From the NCBI GenBank assembly GCA_029204225.1, contig CM055093.1, positions 47,052,854 through 47,116,853 on the forward strand: DNA of 64,000 nt, in the 5' to 3' direction. A model generated the notes under the pieces. The model was not told where the DNA came from. It worked only from the letters and a program-made list of their open reading frames with translations, and ran no database searches. Each line of letters begins with the position of its first letter. Within the stretch, counting starts at the first letter, position 1. This document shows positions 10,401 through 24,909 of the stretch, piece by piece. The DNA is from Diphasiastrum complanatum. Its lineage: Eukaryota > Streptophyta > Lycopodiopsida > Lycopodiales > Lycopodiaceae. The translations under genes and the position numbers were made by a program.

Positions 10401-13400
10401 GAATGACTTGCAACTAGAAAATCTTGCACCTGAGTTACAGTCATCTACATCATGCTACCCTACCTGCATATGTGGTCCTACAGGACCTGAAGGGAATGTA
10501 CTGTACCAGCAGCCCTGGATGGTTCACATCTTTGGTCATGTTGGTTTTTGTACCCCACTGCAGGGCCCTAGTGCTAAGTCTATTTCTTTCCTAGGCAACA
10601 GCTATGGTTGAAAAATTCATTCCTAAAATGACAAATAACACCAGGTTGAAGCATGTAAATTTCGAAGCTCGTGCCCCCTAAAAGAAAATAAAGAGGAGAG
10701 GGTAAGCCAGGCCTCGTAAGAGTAGTTTGGGACACCAAGACTGTCCAGTATTTTATTAACAAAGGGAGAACCTAACTTGCATAATATTTTTGGGCATGCC
10801 AAATCTCTGAATATTGTAAAATCCAAGCTTGAAAACTCTAACTGCCTTGACTTCCAGTTTCTTTGTTACAGCATAACAGGAAATTTTGCATCCACTGAAT
10901 GATGAAAGTGACTTAGTGCAAACAGATCAGACAGACGTGGACAGAAAAGTCAAAACCCACTTTCACAAATTAAGAGCCTGATAATCAAATAACCATCAAC
11001 ATATTGTGAAGGAGCAAAAAAGTAAAAGGATAGAATAGGTAACTTTCTCAGTTGAAACATTCCTAGCTCTCCACCTATTCGACAACTCCTCCATGTAAGA
11101 TATGGAGTTTTCATATGTTTCACCTTTCACAAGTAATTTTTATAAAGGCTAACTATGCTTCAACAAACCTGCTCTTGCAAGCTGTTTCTTTCTTGCAAAG
11201 CATCTTGCTCTTATGGCTGCTCTTATGACTGACTATAAATTATAGGACGGAAGGCAGTTTTTCCTTAGGTACAAAATCCCTCCATCACTTAAGGCCACTT
11301 CGTATATCTACGGTGGCTTGATAATCTTTGAAATTTCTTGGCTGAGGTAGCACATATCTCTTTTGCTTGGCCAAAAGTGTTTTCCTGCATAGAGTTCCTA
11401 GCCCTCAAAAATGCTGCCTATGAACAGAATTTTGTAATGAATAATACAAGTTTGCAGATGACTTCATGCTCTAACATACCTGCACAGCTAGTCCATGAGG
11501 CTTATTGATGATAATCAACTCGGCATCCTGTATCACAGTGCCACAAGTTAAAAAAAAGTTAGAAGCAATCTTTTCACTTTTCCACACTCATCACACGAAA
11601 TCCTCCCAATTGTTGAACTCAGAGCCCCTCAGGTAATAATTCATCCTACCTTTAAGGAGATATATCATCTTAGTACAGTAACCTGATTTAAGTGTCACCA
11701 GAGAAATAGATATGTTTGGTAACTCTAGGGCTTAAAACCATCCATTCTCAACTTTTACCAGGTAGGGAACTTTCTGAATAACTTTAACATATTTGCAGTT
11801 TTGATGTCACTTCCCTCACCATTGAACAACAAAGACATCGCCTGAGTTAAAGTTCCTCAATGAACTGACATGTGGTGAGAACGACCAAATCTTAAATTGG
11901 CTTACTTATAGATGCATTGCACATACGTGATACTCGCCTTGTAAAGTACAATGCTCCTAAGAAAGCTGAATTCCTGTGCTGATGGCTTATGCTTATGTTT
12001 TTGCATTGGCTGAAGCTGTCGACCTTCATCAGATTTGTAGCATTCAACTGATGCAGGAATGTGCAACACTGCTCCATCCATGACGGGATCCTTTGCAGAT
12101 ACCTGCACAAAATGCTTGTAAAGAGATAGAAGATACTACAAGTAAAACTGATAATAACGCTTAATAAAAAAATAAGCCCAAGCAAATAACGAATGCAAAT
12201 TTTGAGACTCTCCAGAGGAATATAACCAAGAAGTTTCTCCTAGGCAATCCTCAGCAACTAGCATCTAAAGCAGAAGAAACAAAGCACCATGATATGTCAG
12301 CCTCAACTAAGAGGCCGCCCGAAGTTTCAACTCTCACCACGATGCCACACATTATCCGGATTTCAAACCACAGCAAAGCATCATAAACAAACCATAGAAG
12401 CAAAATGTTATCAATCTTAGCCCAAGAACTCAAAAGTGATCAATCTAAAGCAAAGGCTTCTTAGCCCTTTATCTTGTAACATATGGACCCTATCTACTCT
12501 TGAATCAGAATACGAGAGCATCAAGCCAATAAATGCCACTGTAAATAGAAAATATGTGGCCAGAGGTTGCTGTTGATGGTTCCCTACTTAATTGAGCATT
12601 TTCCTCCATGTTCAAAGGGACCTCATATACATCTATCACAAATGCAAGGGCCGGCTTCAAGACTTGTAGAATGTTTTACAGCTCTTTCTACTTGTTCCCA
12701 TTTTCATACACAGTCCTTTCATTTTCTTAAATAGATTGTATCATTGTCTTTCCTACAGTAGAAAACTTCAAATGTACTTTACAATTTGTAAATGCAATTT
12801 CCGAAGTCAAGACCGTAGAATCGCTTCTTAGGTCATTTGGAAACTTCATCTTATTTAGTGATTTCTAAACCTTTTGTTCAATCTTTCACACTTTCATCTT
12901 CCTACAGTGAGCCACTTCCATTGCACTTTATAATGCATCAAACTGAAATCTAGAAGTTAAGGTTTTTCTCACTTCATCTTCCTCTCTCTACAGCATAAAC
13001 TTTGTACATATGCTTGTTGGGGGCACACTACGTGTACGAGATATACTGTTTACTCCTACCATGCATCTGCTACTTCAATGAGCTCTTCAACTTACTATAT
13101 GTCTCAGCATTGTCCTGCACATTATTTTTATCTATCTGCACTTGAGAGGCAAACTATGGTGACTTCTTCAACTGACATGCACACTCTCTTTAAGGCTTTG
13201 CGTCAGAGACTTGCTGACATGAGATAGTCATATCCTGCCAAGTATGGAGCACATAGGCTACGTATACTGTAAAATTTGATTAAGATATGTGCTGAAGTAG
13301 GAGCCGAAAAGGGGGAATATGCAGTGTCTTTGATATATGTTTTCTAGGAAGCCACTATACTAATCAGCGGTTTTCACCATTTATTCGGCTTCAAAAGACT

Positions 13401-16400
13401 ACAAAGCAGAGAATTCACCAACCATTCCTCTTGAAATCACTTATAGCAGCTACATTCTTTTTAAGGGACATCTGGCATTGTGTCTACTGCCAGAGAAATC
13501 TAATGCAGATCTATAAGTAGAGGAACATATGATATCAAGTGGCAATTATATAATATATCCAAATGCAACATATGCACTCGTCAGACTAATATAAACATAT
13601 CAAAGATTTTCCGTAATAAAAAAAGCTTCCAACAAGCCCATCTTCTCCTTCAGCAATCCCTAGTACAAAATAACACACTATGCATCTTTGACATTGTTGA
13701 CTGATAGTGTCACCCCTTTGTTGCTTCAAATATACACCATACCAGGGCTTCTGTTCTTGTTCTTGTTGTTCCCAAGCTCATAAGTTCCCAAGGAACGAGA
13801 GCTTGACAAAGTCTACTAGAAGCTTTTTACAACACTAGTTGAACTACAGAACAATGTTTTTAGATATTGGAAGAATGATTTGTATTTCAGTAAATGTTGT
13901 GGATGGAAATGCAAAACACCTCCATTGATATAAACTAAGAGATTTTTAGGAATCGTTCTTGTTCCTAAGCTCCTAAGGTCCTAAGTTTGTGTGTAAAAAA
14001 GAGTGGTTCATGTTCATGTCCTTGTTCCTAAGCTCATAAGTTGCCAAGGTACCTAAGGAACTGTTCCTTAGGTTCCTTCTTTTGTGAAGCCCTTACTTGA
14101 TAGACCAAGTTTTAGTGCACTCAAACCCCTCAGTATGATGCATTTCAATTTTTAGTGGAAAAAATAGGGATTTATCTCTTTTTATTTACTTCTTAAGAAT
14201 AGTTCCTAAAACCCATCCTTTAGAACGACCTAAGGAACAATTTTGTACCCATTCCTAAGGACAAACCTTAGGAACGAGTATCTATGCATCTACCTCACAT
14301 AATGTCTATAAAAAATGTCTATCCTTCTGATGTGTAAAAGGACTTTAATTGAGCAGATAAGAGGAGACACCAACAAGCCTCATCTCGCTCACTTTAATTC
14401 ATCTCTCATTATGTGATTCTCATTATGCAATAGCGGTTATGCTTTATGTTGTCATGAGTGTGGCCATCTTTCTACAACGCAATAGGTTGTTATGTTGAAG
14501 GATCTACACCCCGAAATTTAACATGGAAACAGAGCGAGAAATCTGAAGTCAACGCTTGTTAACTATAAGTCAGATGAATTGAACAATCATGCTAATGGTA
14601 ATGGGGACAAAAACAACGACTTCTTTGCTGGAAAATAGGGACATTGGGTTAAAGAATTTTGCTGAGAAGATACAAGGTAAGGATGAATAAAGAGGTTGTA
14701 GTGAACCACTTTGTTAAAACAAGAAGAGGTTTTGTTTTGAAGCTCTTTTGTGTGCAGATGTGTAGCAACCCTTCTATAGGGCAATGGAGATTTCTCAATT
14801 TCACTACTAGACTAAAAGCAGGACTCCTTGAAGATGTAGGAAACTCTTACTTGCCTTGACACAAACCATGCAGTTTTGAGCAATTATTAATGCAGGTGGA
14901 AAAGAGAAGACTTGCCTAGCATGGACTTTAAAAGTTTGTTAGTTGTAAATTTTTTGTTGTTCATGGATGTTCACTCAAGGGGGGGCGCTAGAGATCTGGT
15001 CTTCACATCCATGTCAACATTTGTAATGACTTGAGAAGAATCAATGTTGCCATGAGATCCATCACATCAACGTGCTTGGCTATTTTTGGGTGGGGGTCAT
15101 AGTTAGTACTATATAAATCATTGTCCAATATATGCCACGTTGAGGTTATTTTATGCACTTGTCAATAGTACTTTGAATATAAATGACAAATAGACCCATT
15201 TGCCTTATTGTGATGTATATGATGAATTCTAGTCCTTCTTAGGTGTAAAAGGAATTTACTTGAGTGGACCAGATATGAGTTGACATCAAGGAACCTCTTG
15301 TCTCTCACTTTGGTTCATCTCTCTCATTATGTCATCTTCTTATGCAATAGTAGTTTTTATGCTCTTCCATCTCGTGAGTTTGTTTATTTGGAGATACCTG
15401 AGAAGAAGATTCTATAGTTAGGTAGTTTGGACCTGAAATGGAAATACATGTTGTTTGCACTATTCCCAAAGTTAACCATGCATTAAGAGCCAGGGAGATT
15501 GGGTGCGCACCAAAGAATATTTGGAGTGAAAATCTATGTTCAGGCAATTTTGAGCCTATTGCCCAAGAGAGAAATGCATGTGCTTTGGGGAAAATAGGGC
15601 AGCATTTCCAAATTGACCATACATTGGGAGCTAGGGAGGTTGGGTATGCACCATCCAAAGAGGATTTGAGGGCTTGATCCCATATTCTCCTCCCCAACTC
15701 ATCCCTCATCTCCACCTACAGTTGTAAGTGGGCATGGAGAAAGTAGACTCAATTCCTTCGTGATTTCAAGTGTGCAAAAAAAGGCAAGGTTGCATTGGAG
15801 AAGAGAAGCTGGCTACAGTCTCTTTCCTCTTTGGTTATTCCATCACTAGTTATATGGTTTGCAATGATTGCAAGAGACAAGATGAGGATTCCCTTTCACC
15901 ATAGTTTTGAACTTCACAAATGTGGATGCAAGCTTGTGAGTCTGCATTTGAGGGCTTGATTTGAAGATTCTCTATTCCTAAGGATCAATGTAGTCTTATG
16001 TTGTCAAATAGATTGTGCGGCATGCTTGCCAAATGTACCGTGTGAAAATATTGCCCAATGTAATACAAAATCGCATGTCACTACAATATACATGTTTTTT
16101 TGGCTGTCAAATGTATTGTGACATGATTGCCAAACATATCGTGTGACATTGTTGCCAAATGTACTATGAAATAGCATGTCGCTACAATGTACATCTTTGT
16201 ATCCTTAGCTCTTGAAGGCAATGTAACTCAATCTTGTGATTTAGATTAGTGTCTGTAATGATGTTTTTATAACTGTAGGTACAAAGTTGTCATTGGATGC
16301 AGGTGCAAAAGTTTCCCACTCACAGAAGTACTATGTTGGAGAAAATTTAAGACAACAATTCTTGCAAAGGATTTTTTTATCACAAATGTACAGAGATAGA

Positions 16401-19400
16401 GATTTCTAGGTTGGGAGACATTGACTTTCGAGTTCATGAATGCATTATGTCAAAAACTGATTCAAGTGTCAAGCAATGTGCTTGGTGGCCATCCTTCGTG
16501 TTGGCGCCTCTTGTATGGATGGTGAATTTTCATCCTACTTGTCTACTAGCTTGATTAGTATCACATTGTTATGTCTCCACCCTTATCTTGACATGATGTA
16601 ACTCAAAGGTGATGCATGCAACCATGCAAGTGTGTATGCATGTGTCATTATTGGACAACAATGTAAATTGTGATGTTTATAGCGTGTTATGGCTTCAAGC
16701 TTGCATGCATGTATGGCCAGGTGGAGAGTTATCATCATGGTTGATATATCGTAATAGTAGCAAAAAAATGTTTGCTATTTTATAGCTGATTTTTTGTCAT
16801 ATTGTAACACCTAAGCTACACTACAAAATACATAAGTTTAACAAAGATATATTTTTCTCGTTACATCAATGCCCCACAAACACGTGAAGGAAAAGAAATC
16901 CAAAAAAACATTGTGCTCCAAAGTGCATTCTAGAACAAAACACAACATTACTCTGAGTGTGTCTGAAACACTCCTTATGAACATGTTCCAAAATGTCTCA
17001 TAGCCATAGTCGAAACACAAAAATGTCTTTGACTCGAACATTTTTATGAACCTCTAGGTTGTGTCACAACATAATTTGGTTTGCAGAACAAAAAAATACA
17101 AGAGCTTAGAAAAGCTCAAAAAAACACACATTACCCGTGGTATCGAAGAACTTTGCAACGGTCCTCCAACATCATTAGGCTCCCACAACCTGATTCGCAC
17201 CTATTCTACACAAACCAATAACTCTTAATTCAAAGATGATGAAGTTCTCAAGATGAAGGTCTCCACCTTTTAAAATGAAATGTGTTAAAAGTATGGTCGT
17301 GAGCAAAGAACAAGTAATATAAGCACAAAGATGTAAGTCGTACCCCATTCTTGCAATTCAAGGGATATCTAGTCCCATGGGAATGTTATGCAAGGAACAC
17401 AAACTTTTAAGATTGAAACAATAAAACTATAATAATATAAATTGAAACACAAATTACTCTTTCAAATGCACCAGCACAAAGTTGCTACCTCCAATTAAAA
17501 CATGAGAGTTTGGAATATTTGAAATATTACAAGAACCCTATAAGCTCCTTGTAGAATTTCTCAAATTACCCTTGAGGTTCTTATAAGTGAGATGAGGTAT
17601 GATCAGCTTACTTGAATCCATAGTTTGAAAAAAAGGCAGTTATTCAGAGCTTTATCATCAAAATCATTATTTAATATTGGACTCACAAGCTGTCAAAAGT
17701 ATTATAAACCCCTATTTGCACTTGACTATTCACAAGTTGTATGTTTGACGACTTAAATGGTGTAAAGGTTGTGATCATAAAATACCTACAACATACAGTC
17801 AAAGTTAACTAGAATCCACCAAAATGTCGGAGATAGGACTCTCCACCATGCAACTGTAGGACCCATGAGAATGTTTCCCCCAAGCCTCAAAGACTGCACA
17901 AGCATCACTGCTCTAGCCAATAGAAAGAAGTCCTTATTAGAATGTAATGTGTACTTTGTATCAATATGTATACCCATAGCATGTACTACATGTATTCTAA
18001 ATTGTAATGTAGTCACATTCAATACAGTATGGTCAAAGTAAAAGTAGGGATCTACCAAAAATTGATGTACCTTCAATGATGAATGGGTCATGAAGTAGGT
18101 TTGGCTAATACTAGCTCCAGAGAGGCGTTGGGGAGTCGCGTTTGGACAGTTATAGATATCCTCCCATCCTTGTGAGTTAGTAATCAGTTGAGGTCAAGTC
18201 GGCTTGTCAAGGATTGTTAGTGTACCAAGTATCGCATTAGAACCCAAGGAGCTTCATCTAGGTGTTATACTTTTGTATAGTGATATTTGATAAAGTTTCA
18301 TACCCATCATGTGTTGATCAAAGTTTCAGCATGTTGAGTTGTTGCGTGATATGTGTGTGCCCAGTAACATCTATATGAATTACCTACATAGTATTAGAGA
18401 GAAAATCTTTCGCGCTGAAAAAATTCAGCTTTTTACAGGCCTTCCTGTAAATTTCAGGTGGGCTGGAAATTTGACTCCACCATAGAAATGCACTGAATTT
18501 CACGCAACTTAGGAGCGAATCCATGCGAAAAAATCACAGGCTTTCCATAAAGAAAACTTGTGTGCTGGAACCTCCCCACACAGTATGTAGAGCTGTGCAT
18601 TGAAGGGTTGTCACACATTTCTCAGAAGCATTTTGCAGCAGATTGGGACTGAGAAATGTGCACAGAACTGCAACACTCTGGTTTAGAGCTGTGGGCTGCA
18701 TTTTCCTCGCTCAAAAAATCATTGGAAACAGGGTTGCAAAGTAGTTTCTCCATACATTTTTCAAACTTCAGGTAGAGTCACAAGCTCCTATGGATTGTTC
18801 TCAGCAACTTTTAATTTATTTTTCCTTCAGAATACACGCAATAAGACACTTGGATTTGCAGAAACTATCAGCTTTTATAAACACGGACCTGCTTTTACCA
18901 AAGACGACCTTCTTTCAATGACATTCGAGAGGGATGAACATTTAGCCATTTATGGACCCACCACCAAATAGAATGAGATTTCAACAAGGATTCACATCAT
19001 ATAATCGAAGATTTTCAACAAGGATATAAAAGAGCATTTCTTTCTCTTATATTTCCAATCAATTTAAACCATAGTTGCAGCGCGATTCCCGAATCGCGAT
19101 TCAGAATCGCGATCAGAATCGCGATTCCGATTCGCGATTCGGGATTTTCCTAGAATCGTGTAGAATCGATTTTTTTTTTTTTTTTTGAAATTTTTTTAGG
19201 CAATATGGGTATCAGATGAAAGCTCTGATCGAGGGGATTATGATTGTGTAGTTTGCCAACTGTTTCGAGTGCGAAACACCAAAAAGTGTGTTTTCACTCG
19301 GGGAGTTGGAAGGCCAAATCATGAAGAGGCCTTACCGTCGGGGCCGGGGTCTACCGGCAGTCCCCGGACCCCGCCATTGGGGGGCGTTGCCCCCCAAACC

Positions 19401-21279
19401 CCCCACCAGGGGGCTACCGCCCCCCGAACCCCCCGTTTCCCGGGGGGCTACTGTCCCCCGAACCCCCTAGAGCTTCTTGCTATATAGACATTGTAGATAA
19501 AAATGCCACCGCCCCCCTGTAGATAAAAATGGGGTCCAAATGCGCGCCGAGAAGGGCCCAATATTTATGCCCCCAACTGTATGTACATTGCACTCACATC
19601 TCCAGTGAACCAATTGCAAAAGTGATCATCATCCATACAGTTGATAGTCCAAACTGTAGCATTAACATTTACTGAAAACCAGAGCAAATGACAACCGGAT
19701 ATCTACTGAAAATAAGATCTGTTTGTGCCTCATCTACTGCACTTCTGAGAGGCAAAACGCTGGTTTGACCATTGATCCCCTAAAAAAATTTCAGCAATAA
19801 GATATTTTTCCAAAAAAAAAAAAAAATTTTTTTTTTTTTTTGCGATTCTGGGTCGCGAATCGCGATTCGCAGAATCGCGACCCGCGAATCAAAGACCCAG
19901 CGAATCGAGATTCGCTGCAACTATGATTTAAACATGTACTGCTATCTAACTATGGCATTCTAAATTCCGCAGGTGTTGCTAGTAACCTGCTCCGATACCA
20001 TGCTGAAGATCAAAGCACACAACAATGAAATGAATTCATAATAAGAGAAGAGAGGAGAGATGACACACAAAGCTTCTATTACAATAAAATGGTTAAAATC
20101 ATACATAAGAGAGATGAAGTTGTATAGTTCTATATCAATGAATATTATATTAACCCCAATGGCTAATTTCTCAAGACTTAAATGCAAACAAAGAATACCC
20201 CCCAGGTTATAGCTCAAAAAATCTCCAAAGTTATGGCACACTACTCCCTCAATGACTAGCTGCCCATAACTGCTCATGTTGTGACTACCTTCCAAATTGC
20301 TCAAGATGTAAATGATATAGTATACAGATAGAAGGGTGATTTGCTAACGGCAAAGAACCCTCCAAAATTTATTGCCCTGCCTGAAGAATGAGCCATACTA
20401 ACTCTGGTCTCATCATCTCCTTTGGTCACAGGTGCCAACACCTCATCATTAACAAAGGCTACTGCAATTACATCCCCATAAAGTCTAGACAAGTATCTTT
20501 CAAAATCTTGCCTCGACCACCAATGTTCAATTTCAGAAATTGAAGCAAGACTATTCCACATTGGTTCCTCAATCAAAATTAGCAGCAGCAGCATCTTTCA
20601 ACTTCTCAACAGGCATCAATATGCTTGGATCAAATGGGAGTCGTTCTTCCTAACTCTCATATTAATGATCAATTTAGCTTAGGCAACAACACTCAAGAAC
20701 AATAGCTTGAGTGGGACTCACCTTGGCAACCCAAAAGCTTGTTAAGAGAAATTCTTTCTTGACTTGCCTTACTATTCCTTTACATAGGTAAGAGTAGCAC
20801 AGAACATTATTTGTAAAAGAAACTAATAAGGCAACACAACACCCATTAGTTTAAGTAAAAATCGATTTTAGACATTAAGGTCTCAATAATCAGCTCAACT
20901 ATCGATTTTTAACATGTAATGTCGGCATGTACTCTAAATTACGTTATGTGTACTCGAGTTCTATTCATATGAGAATGAATTTGTTTGCAAACCATGCATC
21001 ATATCTATTGCTGATGCACTGATTAAACATGCACTGATTGGGAGCCAAACTGAACCATCTAAAGTCATAGCAAACTGTACTGAACAATAACAACTCACAA
21101 AAACGCATCAGAAGGAACTATGCTCATCAAACCATCAAAAGGCTTGTGCTCATCAAACTGTCATCAAGGTTGCATCGAACCATCGAATCAGACGGACCCG
21201 GTTCGAACTGTTCGAACCGTTCGAACCATCTGCTGGACCCTAACCCGAATCCCGAATGGGGGGCTGTTGAATGTTCACG

Positions 21280-21340
<61 letters not shown>

Positions 21341-21364
21341 GTGTGCATGTGCATTTGCCATTGA

Positions 21365-21423
<59 letters not shown>

Positions 21424-24400
21424 ATGTTGGAATGTAAATGGAATTGCTTACATTACCATAGGTTACTTTGACCCAAAAGGTCGAGAGTTGTGTAACCATG
21501 GTCATTTATTATATTAGGCCTACTTAACTTAGAGTTAGCTAAGTTAGTATGAAATTAACTTGGTAGGGACTCATGGGTCCACTAGGCCTAATTGTGACAT
21601 TAAGTACCCCAACTTGACATATTGGAGGTACCTTATTCTTTCTATGTAACTTATAGAAAGTTGGATAGTCAACAGTCAAGTAGTTGGATAGCCAATAGTC
21701 AAGTAGTTGGAAAGCCAATAGTCATGAAGTTAGATAGTCATCTTAGTTTGATCATTGTCTTTTTACAAGTACAAGTTTGCATCAAAATGATGGTATGGTA
21801 GAGCATTCTTCTTTTCTTGAGCCATTTGTTGCAAATGATGGATGCATTAGTGAAGAACTTTATGAGCAAGCTTCTCAAGTTAATGTTTTGGAAAAGGCTG
21901 AAATCAAGCATTCTTTGAAGCCATTTTGTACTAATGGAGGAGGGGGAAAAATCATGTCAATTAGTACATTGGTTCAAAGTGGTGTGTTGCTAGATTTTTT
22001 GGGTGTTCAAAGTGGCAAGCTGCTGGTTTTTTTCTTGAAGATGGTGGACAGCAGATTCCGCCATGGTTTATTGATCATTTTCAGCCTATGTTACATCGTG
22101 AGCATCCTATTATGCATCGGGAATGGCCTGCGGAAGGTTTTTGGACAGCAAGGTCCACATTTGGAACACTTTGGACAGCAAAGTGTTGGTGATTTTGTGG
22201 CTGTTGGACAGCCTGCTACAGCCTCTTGTTGGTTGTCTGAGTCTTTGCGGGATAGCAAAGCATCTTTTTACTTTGGAGGAAACACACATGCCTCACCAAA
22301 ATCAGTACCTTATACTAATTTTCCTGTTTTGATGCTTACTTTTTATGATGGCGGTGTTGCCTTACCTAGTATTGGTGAGCAGATCATTGATAGTAAGATT
22401 CGGGAGGATGTGATGGTAAAAGAGTACCATACTCTTTTTTATGTTTCTTGTGGTAAGAATACTTATGGAACCATGTGGGAACCATTGATGGATTACATCC
22501 ATATTTCGGCTTGTGGCTGGTTTTTTGGTTACCTACTTTGGATGGAGCATGCTTGTCTTCACTCTTCGACTTGATGCTACCGCACTTCGTATTCTACATC
22601 GGCCATGATTGGGGCTAAGATTTCGGTTGCTTCGACTACTTCAAGCTGAAGTTTTTTTGGCGGCATTAAGCTTGAACAGCAAGCTACATCTTTTGTTTTT
22701 CGGCTACATGGAGTTTTGGGCAACATGCAACACTTTGCATTTTTGTTGCAATTTTTTATGCTTCATGTCATGTTATGTTTTTTACATTATCATTTAAGGA
22801 GGGTGTTAGAAATAATAAATGATAATGTTAGTTTCCCATAGGTTACTTTGACCCAAAAGGTCGAGACTTGTGTAACCATGGGTTAGGTTTATTATTTAGA
22901 CCATGTTAAGTCAGTTTTAGTTAAGTTGGACCCAATTTTGGTCTAGTAGTAAGGCTTCTTAGTATTGATGAGGTGATTGAGAACTCACAATTTGTATCTA
23001 TTACTACCAACTCTCTTCCTAATTCTTACCTTCCATTTGTGTCATCATTGAGCATTTCTCTTAGGGGACAGCAAATCTCCTTCGACGAACTTGTTGGCTT
23101 ATTTCTTCAAGAAGAGCAAACAAGGATCAACTTTGGTGAACAAGAAGATCAAGCTTTCTTTGCAAAAGGCAAAGGCAAAGGCAAGTGGAAAGGGAAGCCT
23201 TCTTTCAAAACTTCCAAAGATGATCAAAAATCTAAGAAAGCTCAAGATCAAGACTCCAAGAAAAAGGGTAAGTGCCACTATTGCAAGAAGTTTGGGCATC
23301 ACATCAAAGAATGTAAGAAGAGGCTTGCAAAGAAAAAAGTTGTTGCAGACTTTGCAGGACAGCAAAGTGGATCATTTCTATGTCATGTTGGTAAGGTTTT
23401 TGTTGTTTCATAATAGTTTTATGGCTTCTTCTTCTTCTTCTTCTTTTTTTTTTTTGGGCCTATTACTTATTATTGTTAATCACTTGCTTCTGGCTCTCTT
23501 AGATATTCTCCTTTCCTCTTCCTAGCTGTAATTTTAAAAAGTTTTTGAGGTTTGTTTGAGTTTGTGATTTATTACCTATTAAGAAGTTGTGTTGTTCCTT
23601 CATCTTTTTCCTGGTTCTCTTCTAAGTCTCTACTTTTTATATTTAAAGTCTAATTTATACAATTGTTTTTACTTTAGGTTAATTGATGCTCTACTTCCTT
23701 TCTTTTCAGCTTTCAATATTTGTCACTCTTTTAGCAAAGAAATATCTTACTACGAAAGGAAGGCACATGCCTCTTTAAAATCAGTACCTCTTGCTGATTT
23801 TTTTGGTTCTACACTTATTCTTCATCATGATGTTGGTACATCGCCTATTCTATGTGAGCAAGTCATTGATGGTAAGGTTCGGGAGGATGTGATGCCAAAG
23901 AGTTTGGTACTCTTTTTTATTGTCCTTATGGTAAGAAGTATTTTCGAATAATGTGGGAGCCTATGATGGATTACAGGTCCATGTTTCGACTTATTGCCGA
24001 GTTTACGTTGGTTCCCTACTTCGGATGGAGCATGCAAATCCTCACCCTTCGACTTGGTGCTTCATTATTACGCATTCTTTTCCTTTTATATGTTGGACAT
24101 GATTGGGGATGAGATTTCGACTACTTCGGAGCGAAGTTTATTTGGCGACATGAAGTTTGGACAACAAGTTGCATTTTTCTCTTTCGAGAAGTTACTTCAT
24201 GTTATGTTATGCATTTCCATTTAAGGAGGGTGTTGGAATGTAAATGGAATTGCTTACATTACCATAGGTTACTTTGACCCAAAAGGTCGAGAGTTGTGTA
24301 ACCATGGTCATTTATTATATTAGGCCTACTAAACTTAGAGTTAGCTAAGTTAGTATGAAATTAACTTGGTAGGGACTCATGGATCCACTAGGCCTAATTG

Positions 24401-24864
24401 TGACATTAAGTACCCCAACTTGACATATTGGAGGTACCTTATTCTTTCTATGTAACTTATAGAAAGTTGGATAGTCAACAATCAAGTAGTTGGATAGCCA
24501 ATAGTCAAGTAGTTGGAAAGCCAATAGTCATGAAGTTAGATAGTCATCTAGGACTTTATATATGTATGTGTGCATCCCATTGTAGGAGACACTTTTGTAA
24601 GCAATACTGACTATTCTCCTTGGCTGTCCACAAGTTTCTACAAGAGGGTTTCTAGCCATCTCTCTCTTTCTTTTGAGAATGCTTTGTGTGATTGAATAGT
24701 TAAGATCTTGGATCCTTAGGCTTCTATTTCCTACAAGAGAGAGAGAGAGTGTGTGTGTGTATGTGTGATATTGTGTGTGTGTGTGTCTTGAGATTTTGTG
24801 TGTGCATGTAAGTGTTTGTGAGTGTGTGTGTGAGATTGTGTGTGTGTGTGTGTGTGTTATTTTG

Positions 24865-24909
<45 letters not shown>

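Larger units (their letters stand above)
21425..24735 (+). mobile_element. Nest of pol-less copia-like LTR elements in intron 1
   Basis: A 320-bp left LTR piece (21425-21744) and a 505-bp right LTR (24231-24735), both starting TGTTGGAATGTAAATGG, are nearly identical over their shared part. The right LTR ends CTACA and is preceded by a purine tract, AAGGAGGG. A third, diverged LTR start (TGTTAGAAATAATAAATG) with the same AAGGAGGG in front lies at 22804. Two related internal 3' segments (about 22280-22800 and 23745-24230) each end at an LTR, so at least two related elements are joined. Only a gag C-terminus is recognisable; no protease, integrase or RT was seen. Orientation follows the purine tracts and gag. 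Confidence 0.75.

Noticed and set aside
21180-21235. TTCGAAC repeats as a tRNA T-arm
   Set aside because: No acceptor or anticodon stem can be formed around them; it is a local palindromic repeat.
21120-21505. ORFs rich in Arg-Glu, Ser-Leu, Cys-Val or Thr-His
   Set aside because: They are translations of GA and GT microsatellites, not proteins.
21777-22574. 265-codon ORF considered as a host gene
   Set aside because: It lies between LTR pieces, and its second half is duplicated with the element.
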